NCBI GenBank assembly: GCA_965207595.1
Contig: CBDBMW010000009.1
Location: forward strand, 1 to 64,000
Reading direction: 5' to 3'
Source of the DNA: JAGWAJ01 sp026707615
Lineage (GTDB): Bacteria > Acidobacteriota > Vicinamibacteria > Vicinamibacterales > UBA8438
Length of the DNA: 64,000 nt
The notes under the pieces: generated by a model
Database searches by the model: none
The model's input: the letters and a program-made list of their open reading frames with translations, nothing else
Told to the model about the DNA's origin: nothing
Position numbers and translations under genes: made by a program
Shown: positions 14,168 through 23,295 of the stretch, piece after piece
Numbering within the stretch: the first letter of the stretch is position 1
How the letters are laid out: each line of letters opens with the position of its first letter

Positions 14168-15718
14168 CTACCGCGGGGTGGGATTCAGCCGTCGCAGGCG
14201 GGCCTGCTCCGGCGTGTCGTTCCCCAGCTCCGCGAGCAGCGCCGCCGCTCCGTCGCGGCGCAGTCGCGACGCGAGCTGGAAGAAACCCTCCTCGGCCAGC
14301 TTGATGGGCGTCCGGCCCACTCCGTCGGCGCTGTCCAGCGGGGCATCGTGGTCGACCAGCAGCGAGATGGCCGGCTCGAGCCCGCGGTACACCGCGCCGT
14401 GGAGCGGCGTCTGGCCGTGGATGTTCGCCAGGCGCACGTCGTTGCCGAGGGCGATCGTCAGAGCCAGCGCCTCGAGGACTTGCGCGTCGGGCGGCTGCCG
14501 CTGACCCTCGTTGAAGCCGATGCCGGCCGCGACGGCCAGCGGAGTCGTCCCCTCGTGGGTCGTGATCCGCGGATGGGCGCCGCGGTCGACGAGCAGGCGC
14601 ATCACCTCCAGGTCGGACGCCTTCGCGGCGAAGAAGAACGGTGTCGCGCCGCCCGTGGAGACGCTCGAGTCGATGACGCGGTCCGCGATCAGGTCGCGCG
14701 TGTCGGCCTGCCGCGGCCGGGCGTCCCGCCCGAGCCGGGCGTTGGGATTCGCCCCGTGATCCAGCAGGAAGTCGATGAACGCGATGCGGCTCATGTCGCC
14801 GGTAGGCGTCCGGGCCGGGGCCGACACGCCGCGCAGGGTCTCCGCCCGCACCGCCGCGTGCAGGGCGGTGGCCCCGCCCGCGTCGGCGGCGTTGGGGTCG
14901 GCGCCCCGCGCCACGAGGTACGCGGCCAGCTCGTAGTGGTAGTTGCGCGTCGCAATCAACAGGGCGTTGCTCCCGCGCGGGCCCTGCTCGTCGACGTCGG
15001 CGCCCGCGGCGACCAGCACGCGCGCGGCGTCCAGCGCGCCCTGACGCGCCGCGAACAGCAACGGCGTGAAGCCGACGGTCACTCGCTCCGGCGCACGCTG
15101 ATCGGCGTCCAGCGTCCCGGACCGCACCGTCCCGGCCCCCGTGGAGCGGGCGTGGACGTCGGCGCCGAGCTCGAGCAGCGTCCGCACGACGGCGGCATGG
15201 TTCTCCGCCGCCGCCCACATCAGCGCCGTCTGCCCGCGCAGCGATTCCTTCGCGTTGGTGTCCGCCCCATGACGGACGAGCAGCCGTACCGTGTCGAGGC
15301 TGCCCGTGCGCGCGGCCGACAGGATGGGAGGCTCCCCGGCCGCCGGCGCGCTCGGGTCGGCGCCGGCGTCGAGCAGCGCCCCCACGATGGCCGCGCGGCC
15401 GGCGGCCGCCGCGATCGTCAGCGGCCGCACGCCGTAGCGGTTCGCGGCGTCGACCTCGGCCCCGGCGCCGATCAGCCGCTCCACCGTCGGAACGTCCTCC
15501 CGGTAGACCGCCCAGTGGAGCGCGGTCGTGCCGTCGGGGCCCGCCTCGCCGGCGTCCGCCCCCCCGGCGAGCAGCGCCTCGACGGACGCGGCATCGCCGG
15601 CCCGGACGGCTTCGAGCAGGCTGCCGTCCCGGGCCGCGGGCACCGCGGGCGCCACGGCGGCAGCCGAGGCGAGCGGAATCGTCAGCAAGGCGACGAGCAG
15701 CAAGCTTGGTGCGCGCAC
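14168..15718 (-). CDS. Secreted ankyrin-repeat protein
   Basis: 516 residues with an N-terminal signal peptide (SLLLVALLTIPLASAAAV). About twelve ankyrin repeats follow, for example DGTTALHWAVYREDVPTVERLIGAGAEV, GQTALMWAAAENHAAVVRTLLELGADV and GGATALHAAVRAET. These mediate protein-protein contact in the periplasm or outside. GTG 15718 is used because AAGGAG lies about 9 nt upstream and the signal peptide begins there. It follows the DUF1592-DUF1552 genes on the same strand, as ankyrin proteins often do in Acidobacteria, so they may be co-transcribed despite the palindromic repeat between them. Confidence 0.88.
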   Translation of the reverse strand: MRAPSLLLVALLTIPLASAAAVAPAVPAARDGSLLEAVRAGDAASVEALLAGGADAGEAGPDGTTALHWAVYREDVPTVERLIGAGAEVDAANRYGVRPLTIAAAAGRAAIVGALLDAGADPSAPAAGEPPILSAARTGSLDTVRLLVRHGADTNAKESLRGQTALMWAAAENHAAVVRTLLELGADVHARSTGAGTVRSGTLDADQRAPERVTVGFTPLLFAARQGALDAARVLVAAGADVDEQGPRGSNALLIATRNYHYELAAYLVARGADPNAADAGGATALHAAVRAETLRGVSAPARTPTGDMSRIAFIDFLLDHGANPNARLGRDARPRQADTRDLIADRVIDSSVSTGGATPFFFAAKASDLEVMRLLVDRGAHPRITTHEGTTPLAVAAGIGFNEGQRQPPDAQVLEALALTIALGNDVRLANIHGQTPLHGAVYRGLEPAISLLVDHDAPLDSADGVGRTPIKLAEEGFFQLASRLRRDGAAALLAELGNDTPEQARLRRLNPTPR

Positions 15719-15754
15719 GGTGGGTGCTCCTTCCTCGGCTTCCCGGCCATCTCG

Positions 15755-15860
15755 CCTGGCCCGCCATTCGTCGCCGCGACCGCATGGTCGCGCCGGGGCC
15801 TCCGTCTGGCGCCCATCCAACCCTCCAGGAGGCCAGGCCGTTCTACGGGACAGACTCCTA
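15755..15860 (-). repeat. Type-A palindromic repeat at the DUF1552 stop codon
   Basis: On the minus strand it begins TAGGAGTCTGTCCCGTAGAA, in which the first TAG is the stop codon of the DUF1552 gene. It ends with the family core GACGAATGGCGGGC. It is a degenerate member of the family seen at 21.1, 42.8, 58.8 and 59.6 kb. Confidence 0.75.
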
Positions 15861-17198
15861 CACGTCCGCCAGCGCCGCCGTGCTGTCGCCGATCCGCTCC
15901 ACTTCGACACCGACCTTGTCGGCCAGCGTCAGCAGCAGGTTCGCCAGCGGGGTGTCGTCCGGATAGACGAGGTGCCGGTCTCCGCGAATCGCGCCCGCGG
16001 CGCCCCCGGCCACCAGCGCCGGCAGCGGCGAGTGGCTGTGCATGTTGCCGTTGCTGATGCAGCCCCCGTAGAGGATGGCGCAGTGGTCCAGCAGCGTCCC
16101 GTCGCCGTCCTCGACCGACCGGAGCCGGTCGAGATAGTAGGCCAGCAGGCTGACGTGGTAGCTGTCGATGCGCACGAGCCGCGCGATCTTCTCCTGGTCG
16201 CCGCCGTGGTGCGAGAGGCCGTGGTGCGGCTCCGGCACGCCGATCATGCCGTAGGTCCGCTGCGAGATCTCGCGCCCCATCATGAAGGTCGCGACCCGCG
16301 TCACGTCGGCCTGGTAGGCCAGCACCTGGAGGTCGAGCATCAGGCGGATGTGGGCGTCGACGTCGTCCGGCACGCCGACCGGGGCGTCGGGCACCTCGAC
16401 CTCGGCGGCGGCGTCGGTCGCGATGCGCTGGATGCGCCGCTCGAGGTCCCGGATGGCCTCCAGGTACTCGCCGACGCGGGTCCGGTCGTCGGGCCCCAGC
16501 CGCCGCTGGAAGCGCGCCGCCGCCTCGGTCACCGAATCGAGGATGCTGCGGTCCATCCGCGCCTGCGCCGCCCGCTGCTCGGGGGTGCCGCCGTCCCCGA
16601 AGAGCCGCTCGAAGACGATCCGCGGGTCGGTCTGCATCGGGAGCGGCGTCGTCGGCGTCCGCCAGGAGAGCGTGTTGGTGTAGGCGCAGGTGTATCCGGA
16701 GTCGCAGTTGCCGACGAGCTCGCTCACGTCGTCGACGGCCAGCTCCAGCGACCGGAGCTGCGTCTCGCGTCCCACCTCGTCGGCGACGATCTGGTCGAGC
16801 GTCGTCCCCGCCCGCAGGTCGGCGCCCTCCGTCCGCTTGGCGTGGGCCGCGCTGAGCCACGCGGCGCTCCCGCGCGCGTGGTCGCCGGGCCCGTCGCCCT
16901 GGGGCTCCGCCGGCCAGGACCCGAGACCCGAGATGACGACCACGCGGTCGCGGAACGGCTCGAGGGCCTGCAGGATCGGCGTGAAGGTGAAGCCCGCGCC
17001 GCTGTCGGGCGGCGTGAACCGGCTCATGATCACGCCGTTGGGCACGTACACGAAGCCCAGTCGGCGGACCGGCCGCGCGGCGGCGCGCGCCGCGGCGCTC
17101 AGGGCCGGGACCATCGCGTCGAGGAACGGGAGGGCGATCGCGGCGCCTGCGCCGCGCAGGAACGTTCGTCGGGGCAGCGACCGTGCAGTGCTGATCAT
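15858..17198 (-). CDS. DUF1552 exported protein
   Basis: 446 residues. The N-terminus has a twin-arginine signal (PRRTFLRGAGAAIALPFLDAM), so it is exported folded. It contains the DUF1552 features GFVYVPNGVIM, GLGSWPAEPQGDGPGDHARGSAAWL, TLDQIVADE, then a region with FMMGREISQRTYG and PEPHHGLSHHG, and ILYGGCISNGNMHSHSPLP. DUF1552 proteins occur next to DUF1592-type cytochromes in Planctomycetes and Acidobacteria; the reaction is not known, but the shared operon implies a partner of that cytochrome. The stop codon is the first three bases of a palindromic repeat. Confidence 0.92.
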   Translation of the reverse strand: MISTARSLPRRTFLRGAGAAIALPFLDAMVPALSAAARAAARPVRRLGFVYVPNGVIMSRFTPPDSGAGFTFTPILQALEPFRDRVVVISGLGSWPAEPQGDGPGDHARGSAAWLSAAHAKRTEGADLRAGTTLDQIVADEVGRETQLRSLELAVDDVSELVGNCDSGYTCAYTNTLSWRTPTTPLPMQTDPRIVFERLFGDGGTPEQRAAQARMDRSILDSVTEAAARFQRRLGPDDRTRVGEYLEAIRDLERRIQRIATDAAAEVEVPDAPVGVPDDVDAHIRLMLDLQVLAYQADVTRVATFMMGREISQRTYGMIGVPEPHHGLSHHGGDQEKIARLVRIDSYHVSLLAYYLDRLRSVEDGDGTLLDHCAILYGGCISNGNMHSHSPLPALVAGGAAGAIRGDRHLVYPDDTPLANLLLTLADKVGVEVERIGDSTAALADV

Positions 17199-17253
17199 GG
17201 CTCTCGGTCTCCTCAGTCCGGTTCGTGTCGTCGCTGGCCGTCAGGGCGCGCGG

Positions 17254-19707
17254 TTACGGTGCGGCGGAGTCCGCCGGGGTCGTGGCGGAGGCCGCCCGCC
17301 GCATCCGGAACGGGACGCTCTCGACGATGCCCTCGATGAGCGCGGAGAAGGTGTAGCGCCGCGGCTCGGCGTCGCGGAGGATGGTGCGAATCGCCGGCGC
17401 GTCGTAGTGCTCGAGTCCGCGTCCGAGGGCGAAGGTCAGAAGCTTCGCCGCCACGGTCTCCGCGAACTGCTCCGGGCGCCGCAGCAGCAGGTCGCGCAGT
17501 CCCGCCGGCCCCGCGAACGACGTCCCGTCGGCGAGCTCCGCCGATGCGTCGATGGGGTTCCCTCCCTCGGCGATGCGCCACCGTCCGTTCGCGTCGAAGT
17601 TCTCCAGCGCCAGCCCCAGCGGGTCCATCCGGGCGTGGCAGCTCGCGCAGATCGCGTTCCGCCGGTGGTGCGCCATGCGCTCGCGCATCGGCAGCACCTC
17701 GCCCACCGGGTTGTCCTCGAGGTCGGGCACGTCGGGGGGCGGCGGAGGAGGCGGCGCTCCGAGGATGTTGTCGAGCACCCACTTGCCGCGGAGGACGGGC
17801 GAGGTGCGGTTGGGGTAGGAGGTGACCGTCAGGACGCTGCCGTGCCCGAGCAGCCCGCGCCGGTGCTCGTCGGCCACGTCTACCCGGCGAAATCGGTCGC
17901 CGTACACGTCCGGGATGCCGTAGTGGCGCGCCAGCCGCTCGTTGACGAACGTGTAGTCGGCGTCGAGCAGATCGACCACGCTGCGGTCCTCGCGAAGGAT
18001 GCTCTCGACGAAGAGCGTCGTCTCGCGCGCGAACGCCTGCCGCAGGTTGTCGTCGAAGTCCGGAAACTCGGACGGCGTCGGGCGCGCCGCGCCCAGGTTC
18101 CGGACCAGGAGCCACTGCACCGCGAAGTTGTCGACGAGGGCCGCCGACCGCGGGTCGGCGAGCATGCGGCGCACCTGCCGCCGAAGCTGGGCGGGGTCGC
18201 CGAGCTCTCCCTGCGCGGCCACGTCCAGCAGCTCGTCGTCCGGCACGCTGCTCCAGAGAAAGAACGACAGGCGGGACGCCAGCTCCAGGTCGCTCAGCGC
18301 GTACGCCGCATCGGGCGCTGCGCCGTCGGGGTCGCGCTCCGCGCGGAAGATGAACTCCGGATCGACCAGGATGCGGCGCAGCGCCGTCTCGACCCCCGCC
18401 TCGAACCCGCCCTCGGCGCGGCCCGCCTCGTAGAACGGCAGCAGGACGTCGAGGTCCGCGGCGGAGACGGGCCGCCGGAAGGCCCGCCGGGCGAGGGTCT
18501 CGAGAATGGACGACGCGCAGGCACGCGCCTCCGCCTCGTCGTCGCCGGCGGGACGACAGGTGAAGATGCGCTCCCGGCTGGCGGTCGCGCCCGGCCCCGC
18601 CGAGCCATGGGGCCCGCTGACCGTCAACCGATCCACGTGGGGCAGACCGTCGACCGGGTCCGCGCGATAGCTCGCCAGGAAGGGGCGGTCGAGCTCCTCG
18701 GCCAGCACCGACGGCTGCTTGAGGAACGAGACGCTCACCTCGTGGAACCCGGCCGTGACGGGCACGCGGACGCGCAGCACCTCGTCCGCGGTGAACGCCT
18801 TCGTCACGCCGACCACCGTACGGATGTCCCCGATCTGGTCGTAGAAGTCGGGTCCGCCGACGCGGAACAGCCCCGCCCGCACCCCGTCGACGGCAATCTC
18901 GACGTCGTGCGCCTCGCCCAGCCCGCGGATCCCGGTCTGCGCCGTCCGCTTCAGGAACGCACGGACCTCGTACTCCGCGTCGAGCGGAAAGTAGTGCCGC
19001 GCCGCCAGGCCGCCGCGGGTCCCGAACGGCAGGCCGTCGAGCGGGTAGTCCTGCGTATGGTCGGGCGCCGTCCGGTAGGTGTCCGTCGCCGCCCGCACGG
19101 CCGGGCTGCCGACGGCCGCCCGGCTGATGACGCGCGCCGCCGACAGGTACTGCTCGAGGAGCAGCGGCGAGACCCGCAGCACGTCCGCGATGTTGTCGAA
19201 GCCGTAGCTCGAATCGTCCGGCGGCAGGAAGCGCGTCACGTCGATCTCGAGCGCCAGCAGATCGCGGACGACGTTCGCGTACTCCGTGCGGTTCAGGCGG
19301 TGCAGGGCGCCGCGCCCCGGATTCGGCTCGCGGGCGGCGGCCCGGTCGAGGGCGGCCGTGAGCTGCGCGGTCAGTGCGTCGTACTCCGCGTCGGCGGGCC
19401 GCGGGCGGCCCGCGGGCGGCATCTCCCGCGCCCGCAGCTTGCGCAACACCCGCTCCCAGGTGGCCGCTCCCGGCGCGACGTTCGAGAAGTCGAGCCCTTC
19501 GAGCACGACGCCCGCCGTCCGGAGGCGCTCGTTGTGACAGGTCACGCAGTAGCGCTCGATCAGCGGTCCGTGCGCGGGCGCGGCCCGCTCCTGCGCCGCA
19601 GAAGCGGACGCCGGCGCGGACTGCGCCGCCCCGGGAGCGCCCGTCAGGACGACCGCGAGCAACGCAAGGCAACTCGCACCCTTCGCCGGCGTCATTCGTC
19701 TGCTCAT
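17254..19707 (-). CDS. DUF1592-type multidomain cytochrome c protein
   Basis: 817 residues with a signal peptide. A heme motif YCVTCHN (CxxCH) near residue 55 begins the PSD1/DUF1587 part. Further on are LNRTEYANVVRDLLALE, a carbohydrate-binding-like beta region, AFRRPVSAADLDVLLPFY (DUF1595), SRLSFFLWSSVPDDELL (DUF1592), NRTSPVLRGKWVLDNILG (DUF1588) with the second heme motif CASCHARMDP, and a DUF1585 end. This is the full domain order of these secreted cytochromes. They are thought to work in periplasmic electron transfer or polymer attack; the substrate is unknown. ATG 19707 is one of two close starts (also 19695). Co-directional with DUF1552, 55 nt upstream. Confidence 0.92.
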   Translation of the reverse strand: MSRRMTPAKGASCLALLAVVLTGAPGAAQSAPASASAAQERAAPAHGPLIERYCVTCHNERLRTAGVVLEGLDFSNVAPGAATWERVLRKLRAREMPPAGRPRPADAEYDALTAQLTAALDRAAAREPNPGRGALHRLNRTEYANVVRDLLALEIDVTRFLPPDDSSYGFDNIADVLRVSPLLLEQYLSAARVISRAAVGSPAVRAATDTYRTAPDHTQDYPLDGLPFGTRGGLAARHYFPLDAEYEVRAFLKRTAQTGIRGLGEAHDVEIAVDGVRAGLFRVGGPDFYDQIGDIRTVVGVTKAFTADEVLRVRVPVTAGFHEVSVSFLKQPSVLAEELDRPFLASYRADPVDGLPHVDRLTVSGPHGSAGPGATASRERIFTCRPAGDDEAEARACASSILETLARRAFRRPVSAADLDVLLPFYEAGRAEGGFEAGVETALRRILVDPEFIFRAERDPDGAAPDAAYALSDLELASRLSFFLWSSVPDDELLDVAAQGELGDPAQLRRQVRRMLADPRSAALVDNFAVQWLLVRNLGAARPTPSEFPDFDDNLRQAFARETTLFVESILREDRSVVDLLDADYTFVNERLARHYGIPDVYGDRFRRVDVADEHRRGLLGHGSVLTVTSYPNRTSPVLRGKWVLDNILGAPPPPPPPDVPDLEDNPVGEVLPMRERMAHHRRNAICASCHARMDPLGLALENFDANGRWRIAEGGNPIDASAELADGTSFAGPAGLRDLLLRRPEQFAETVAAKLLTFALGRGLEHYDAPAIRTILRDAEPRRYTFSALIEGIVESVPFRMRRAASATTPADSAAP

Positions 19708-20036
19708 GCTCCCCACCCGAGCCTTCGGTCCCGGCTCGTCGTGCGCTCCGGACGACGCGACATTGACGATGCCCGCATTGTAGTCCGACGCGCGGTCCGA
19801 ACGCGCGCCCTGGCGGGCGCGTTGGCAGTCCGCGCGGGCACGGAGTCGTGCGTCGCCGGTTCCACGGCGCAGACTCCGGGCGCGCACTGGCGGGCACCTC
19901 GGGAGATGCTTGACGCTCTCTCCGGCCGGTTGTAGGCTCGCGTCACGCGGAGTGCGGCCTCGCGCGGCACCGGGCGCAGTGCCCGGTGCCGGCGCAGGGG
20001 AGGCCGGAACCGCGCGCAGGAGAGGTGGAGGCTTCC
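19708..20036. promoter_or_regulatory. Divergent promoter region DUF1592 / DUF3500
   Basis: No gene in this 329-nt gap. Rightward promoter: TTGACG (19910-19915), 17-nt spacer, TAGGCT (19933-19938), about 100 nt before the DUF3500 start. Leftward: a TACAAT -10 (minus strand 19782-19777) with poor -35, 60-70 nt before the DUF1592 start. A fragment GGCGCAGACTCCGGG of the palindromic repeat lies near 19866. Confidence 0.55.
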
Positions 20037-21095
20037 ATGAGAATGACGGCGCGCCTCGTGCCGATTGTCTTCGTCGCGCTCGCCCTCGTCACCGCCGGTG
20101 CCGCGACGATGCGCCAGAACACGGATCACGTCGCCGGGATGAGCGAGGCCGCGCAGGCGTTCCTCGACGCGCTGACTCCAGAGCAGCGTTCCGCCGCGAC
20201 GTTCGCGTTCAACAGCGACGACCGCTTCGACTGGCACTACATCCCCCGCGAGCGCAAGGGCGTCTCGCTGAAGATGATGACCAAGGCGCAGCAGGAGGCC
20301 GGGCTGGCCCTGCTGGAAGCGAGCCTGAGCGCCGAGGGCTACGACAAGGCGGAACGGATCCGGGAGCTCGAGCAGATCCTGTACGACCGCGAGGGGCGGG
20401 CCATGCGGGACACCGGGCTCTATTTCTTCATGGTCTTCGGCGAGCCGACGGCAGACGGCACGTGGGGCTGGCGCTACGAGGGACACCACATCTCGCAGAA
20501 CTGGACCGTCAACGCCGGTACGCTGACCTCCAGCACGCCGCAGTTCTTCGGCACCAACCCCGCCCACGTCCGCGAGGGCAGCCGCGCCGGCGAGCGCGTG
20601 CTGGTTCTGGAGGACATCCTGCCGCGCAGCCTGATCGCCTCGATGACGGACGCCCACCGCCGGGCGGCCATCATCTCCGACGAGGCCCCGCGCGACATCC
20701 TGACCACCTCCGACCGCACGGCCGCGATGCAGGAGAACCGGGGCGTCGCCTTCGCCGATCTGAACCAGGGTCAGCAGGACGTCCTGTGGGCGCTCATCGA
20801 GGAGTACGCCGAGGTGCAGCCGCCGGCCATCGCGGCCGAGCGCCTGGCCGAGGTGAAGGCGGCCGGCCTCGACGGCATCCGCTTCGCCTGGATGGGAAGC
20901 CTGGACGAGGGCGAGCCGCACTACTACCGCGTGCAGGGCCCGACGTTCCTCATCGAGTACGACAACGTGCAGAACGGGGCCAACCACGTGCACAGCGTGT
21001 GGCGGGACTTCGACGGCGACTTCGGCCGGGACGTGCTGGCCGCGCACTACCGGCAGTACTCGCACGGCGCACCTGCCGCCAACGCCGACGACTAG
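20037..21095 (+). CDS. DUF3500 secreted protein
   Basis: 352 residues with a signal peptide (LVPIVFVALALVTAGAA). The mature protein shows DUF3500 hallmarks: EAAQAFLDALTPEQRSAATF, RFDWHYIPRERKGVSLKMM, FGEPTADGTWGWRYEGHHIS, TPQFFGTNPAHV, LLIEYDN-type NVQNGANHVHSVWRDFDGDFG near the end. Function of DUF3500 is unknown; the conserved HH and WRD residues suggest a binding or catalytic site. ATG 20037 lies 6 nt after GGAGG. The TAG stop at 21093-21095 is also the start of a palindromic repeat. Confidence 0.9.
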   Translation: MRMTARLVPIVFVALALVTAGAATMRQNTDHVAGMSEAAQAFLDALTPEQRSAATFAFNSDDRFDWHYIPRERKGVSLKMMTKAQQEAGLALLEASLSAEGYDKAERIRELEQILYDREGRAMRDTGLYFFMVFGEPTADGTWGWRYEGHHISQNWTVNAGTLTSSTPQFFGTNPAHVREGSRAGERVLVLEDILPRSLIASMTDAHRRAAIISDEAPRDILTTSDRTAAMQENRGVAFADLNQGQQDVLWALIEEYAEVQPPAIAAERLAEVKAAGLDGIRFAWMGSLDEGEPHYYRVQGPTFLIEYDNVQNGANHVHSVWRDFDGDFGRDVLAAHYRQYSHGAPAANADD

Positions 21096-21180
21096 AAGTC
21101 TGCGCCGTAGAACGGCGCGGGCTCCTGCAGGGTGGTTGGGCACCAGGCGGAGCCGTCAGGCGACGAATGGTGGGCTGGGA
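21093..21180 (+). repeat. Type-A palindromic repeat at the DUF3500 stop codon
   Basis: Begins TAGAAGTCTGCGCCG with the gene's own TAG, loop TAGAA, then CGGCGCGGGCTCCT, then the conserved core ending GACGAATGGTGGGC. CTAG is at its left edge (21092-21095). Confidence 0.8.
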
Positions 21181-21300
21181 ATCCAGCCGCAGGCGACGAC
21201 GGCGGGCCGGGATCAGCCCCCGCGCATCGACGGGCGCGGTCGCGCGGCGCAGCCGGATGGCGGTTGCGCCGCGTCCGCGTTACTCCCCAGCCGATCCGCC

Positions 21301-22632
21301 TTACGCGGAGCCGTGCGGATCGAAGACCAGCCGAGCCCGCTCGGGACCGGTCGCCTTGACGACGAGGAGCGTCCGATCGTCGGGTGACAGGCCCGCGTCG
21401 AAGCTGCGCACGTCCTGCGCGATGGCGTTGCAGATCTCGGTCGCGCTCGATTCCCGGGTTCGGCGCAGGACGTCGATCAGCCGGTCCCTCCCGTACTCCT
21501 CGCCGCCCGCGTCCATCGACTCGACGATGCCGTCCGTGTAGAGCGCCATCACGTCGCCGTCCCCGAGCGCGGCGTGCCCTTCGGTGTAGCGCGGGGTACC
21601 GAACAACCCGAGCGGCACCCCCCCCTCCTCGAACAGCTCGACGGTCCCGTCGGCGCGGAGCAGCACCGGCGGCACGTGGCCGGCGTTGACGTAGAGCAGG
21701 CGGCGGGCCGGAACGTCGAGCACCATGTAGAACAGCGTCACGTAGCGCCCGTCCTCCGCCGACTCGTGGAAGAAGCGGTTGGCTCGCCGCAGGACGGTGC
21801 GCACGGCCAGGTCGTGCCCTACCAGGGCCCAGATGGACGCCCGCGTCGCGGCGACCAGCAGCGCGGCGGGGAGGCCCTTCCCCACCACGTCGGCGATCAC
21901 GACGCCCCAGCGGTCTTCGCCGAGCGGGATGAACTCGTAGTAGTCGCCGCCGACCGCCAGAGAGGTCCGGTGCGCCCCGGCGATGTCGAAGCCCGCCAGC
22001 GACGGAGCGTTGTGCGGCAACAGGTCCGCCATCACGGCGCGCGCCAGCGCCAGGTCGCTGTCGAGGCGGCGCTTGACGACCAGGTCGGCCTGGAGGCGCG
22101 CCGTCTCGATGGCCGCGGCGACCGCGGAGGCATAGACCTCGAGCAGCACCGTCGCCTGCTCGTCGTAGCCGCCGGGCCGGTCGGAGCGGACGTCGAGCAC
22201 CCCGAGGACCCGGTCGCGGGGCCCGATCACCGGGACCACCAGGCGCGACCGCGCGCACGGCCGGCAATCCGACGCCGCCGCCCCCGTCACCGAGGCGGTC
22301 TTCCCCGTGGCCAGCGCCTCGCCGATGATGCCTTGCGCCTCGAACGGCACGTGGCCGTCGGGTGAAGGGCTTGCGCACCCCCGGGTACGGCTGTGGCGGA
22401 CGAGGTTGCTGCGGCGGCCGACCACGTGAATGCTGGCCGCGTCGTGCTCGACGAGCGGTGCGACGCCGTCGAGGATGCCGTCGAGGACGGATCTCGCATC
22501 CCCCGCCTCCCCCGCCTCGCGCGCGACACGATGCGTCTCGATCATCGCCCGCGCGATCTGGAGGGAATCCGCGTTGGCCCGGACCGAGGGCCGATCCGAC
22601 GTTTCGACGGGCTCCCGGACGTCGGTCGGCAT
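21301..22632 (-). CDS. GAF-domain SpoIIE/PP2C-type serine phosphatase
   Basis: 443 residues. The N-terminal GAF domain spans about 30-185 (LDGILDGVAPLVEHDAASIHVV...LVVPVIGPRDRVLGVLDVRS). A short helix (ARLQADLVVKRRLDSDLALARAVMADLLP) then leads to the SpoIIE domain at about 215-435, with GGDYYEF, WGVVIADVVGKGLPAALL, NAGHVPPVL and LYTDGIVE, the Asp residues that bind metal in PP2C phosphatases. It belongs to the RsbU type, dephosphorylating anti-sigma-factor antagonists in general stress control; the GAF domain would sense a ligand. No RsbV/W genes are adjacent. TAGAAT ends 6 nt before the ATG, suggesting a leaderless mRNA. Confidence 0.92.
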   Translation of the reverse strand: MPTDVREPVETSDRPSVRANADSLQIARAMIETHRVAREAGEAGDARSVLDGILDGVAPLVEHDAASIHVVGRRSNLVRHSRTRGCASPSPDGHVPFEAQGIIGEALATGKTASVTGAAASDCRPCARSRLVVPVIGPRDRVLGVLDVRSDRPGGYDEQATVLLEVYASAVAAAIETARLQADLVVKRRLDSDLALARAVMADLLPHNAPSLAGFDIAGAHRTSLAVGGDYYEFIPLGEDRWGVVIADVVGKGLPAALLVAATRASIWALVGHDLAVRTVLRRANRFFHESAEDGRYVTLFYMVLDVPARRLLYVNAGHVPPVLLRADGTVELFEEGGVPLGLFGTPRYTEGHAALGDGDVMALYTDGIVESMDAGGEEYGRDRLIDVLRRTRESSATEICNAIAQDVRSFDAGLSPDDRTLLVVKATGPERARLVFDPHGSA

Positions 22633-22677
22633 ACGCTGATTCTAGCCCGCGGGCCGGCCGCCGAGCGCGGGCGGGGG

Positions 22678-23058
22678 TCAGAACCCGCGCTTGCGGGCCC
22701 GAACGCCCCGGCGGCTCCCCTTGGGACGCGCCGGCTTCCGCGGCGGCCGGTCGTCGGTCCACCCGGAGTCGCCACCGCCCCCGCCGCCGCCGCCGTACGG
22801 CCCCCGCGGCGCGCGTTCGCGGGCCTCGCTGACCTGCAGCATGCGACCGCCGAGCTCGGTGCCGTCGAAGCGGTCGATGGCCTGGGCCACCGCGGACGGG
22901 TCGCTGAACTCGACGAAGGCGAAGCCGCGCGGACGCTCCGTCATGCGGTCGACGGGCAGGAACACCTCGACGACCTGACCGACCTGGGAGAAGAGCCTCT
23001 CGAGCTCTTCGGACGACGTTTCGTACTGCAGGTTTCCGACGAAGACTCGTGAAGAAAT
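22678..23058 (-). CDS. RRM RNA-binding protein with an apparent AUU start
   Basis: 126 residues if started at ATT 23058. A single RNA-recognition motif has RNP2 VFVGNL and RNP1 RGFAFVEF, followed by a Gly-rich stretch and a basic Arg/Lys tail (RRGVRARKRGF), as in small bacterial glycine-rich RRM proteins that act in RNA metabolism or cold adaptation. AAGGAG lies 6 nt before ATT, giving M-SSRVFVGNL, the expected N-terminus. No ATG, GTG or TTG is available in frame nearby, and the only upstream ATG lies inside the tRNA-His gene. AUU starts are known for infC and pcnB, where they allow feedback through initiation factor 3. Confidence 0.85.
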   Translation of the reverse strand: MSSRVFVGNLQYETSSEELERLFSQVGQVVEVFLPVDRMTERPRGFAFVEFSDPSAVAQAIDRFDGTELGGRMLQVSEARERAPRGPYGGGGGGGGDSGWTDDRPPRKPARPKGSRRGVRARKRGF

Positions 23059-23165
23059 GGGAAGCTCCTTACTGCGACTGCGCCGCTCCGCGCCGCCGGA
23101 GCGATGCGACCCACGCAGGTGGGACTCCCGATGCCGCGGCGTGCTAGGATCGGGGGTTCCGATGC

Positions 23166-23242
23166 GGTGAGTGTAGCTCAATTGGTAGAGCGCCGGACTG
23201 TGGCTCCGGAGGTCGCGGGTTCAATCCCCGTCACTCACCCCA
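23166..23242 (+). tRNA. tRNA-His (anticodon GUG)
   Basis: Acceptor GTGAGTG pairs with CACTCAC, with the extra G at -1 opposite C73 that marks bacterial tRNA-His. D-arm GCTCAATTGGTAGAGC, anticodon loop CTGTGGC, T-arm GGGTTCAATCCC, encoded CCA. A TAGGAT -10-like sequence lies about 15 nt upstream. Confidence 0.96.
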
Positions 23243-23295
23243 CCCGCGGCCGTCGCGCGCGCGGCAGGCGTGGCCCGGGATGCGAGGGCGGTTCC

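Noticed and set aside
23104..23295. Upstream extension of the phosphodiesterase gene
   Set aside because: It would pass through tRNA-His; GTG 23296 or 23299 gives a proper lipoprotein signal.
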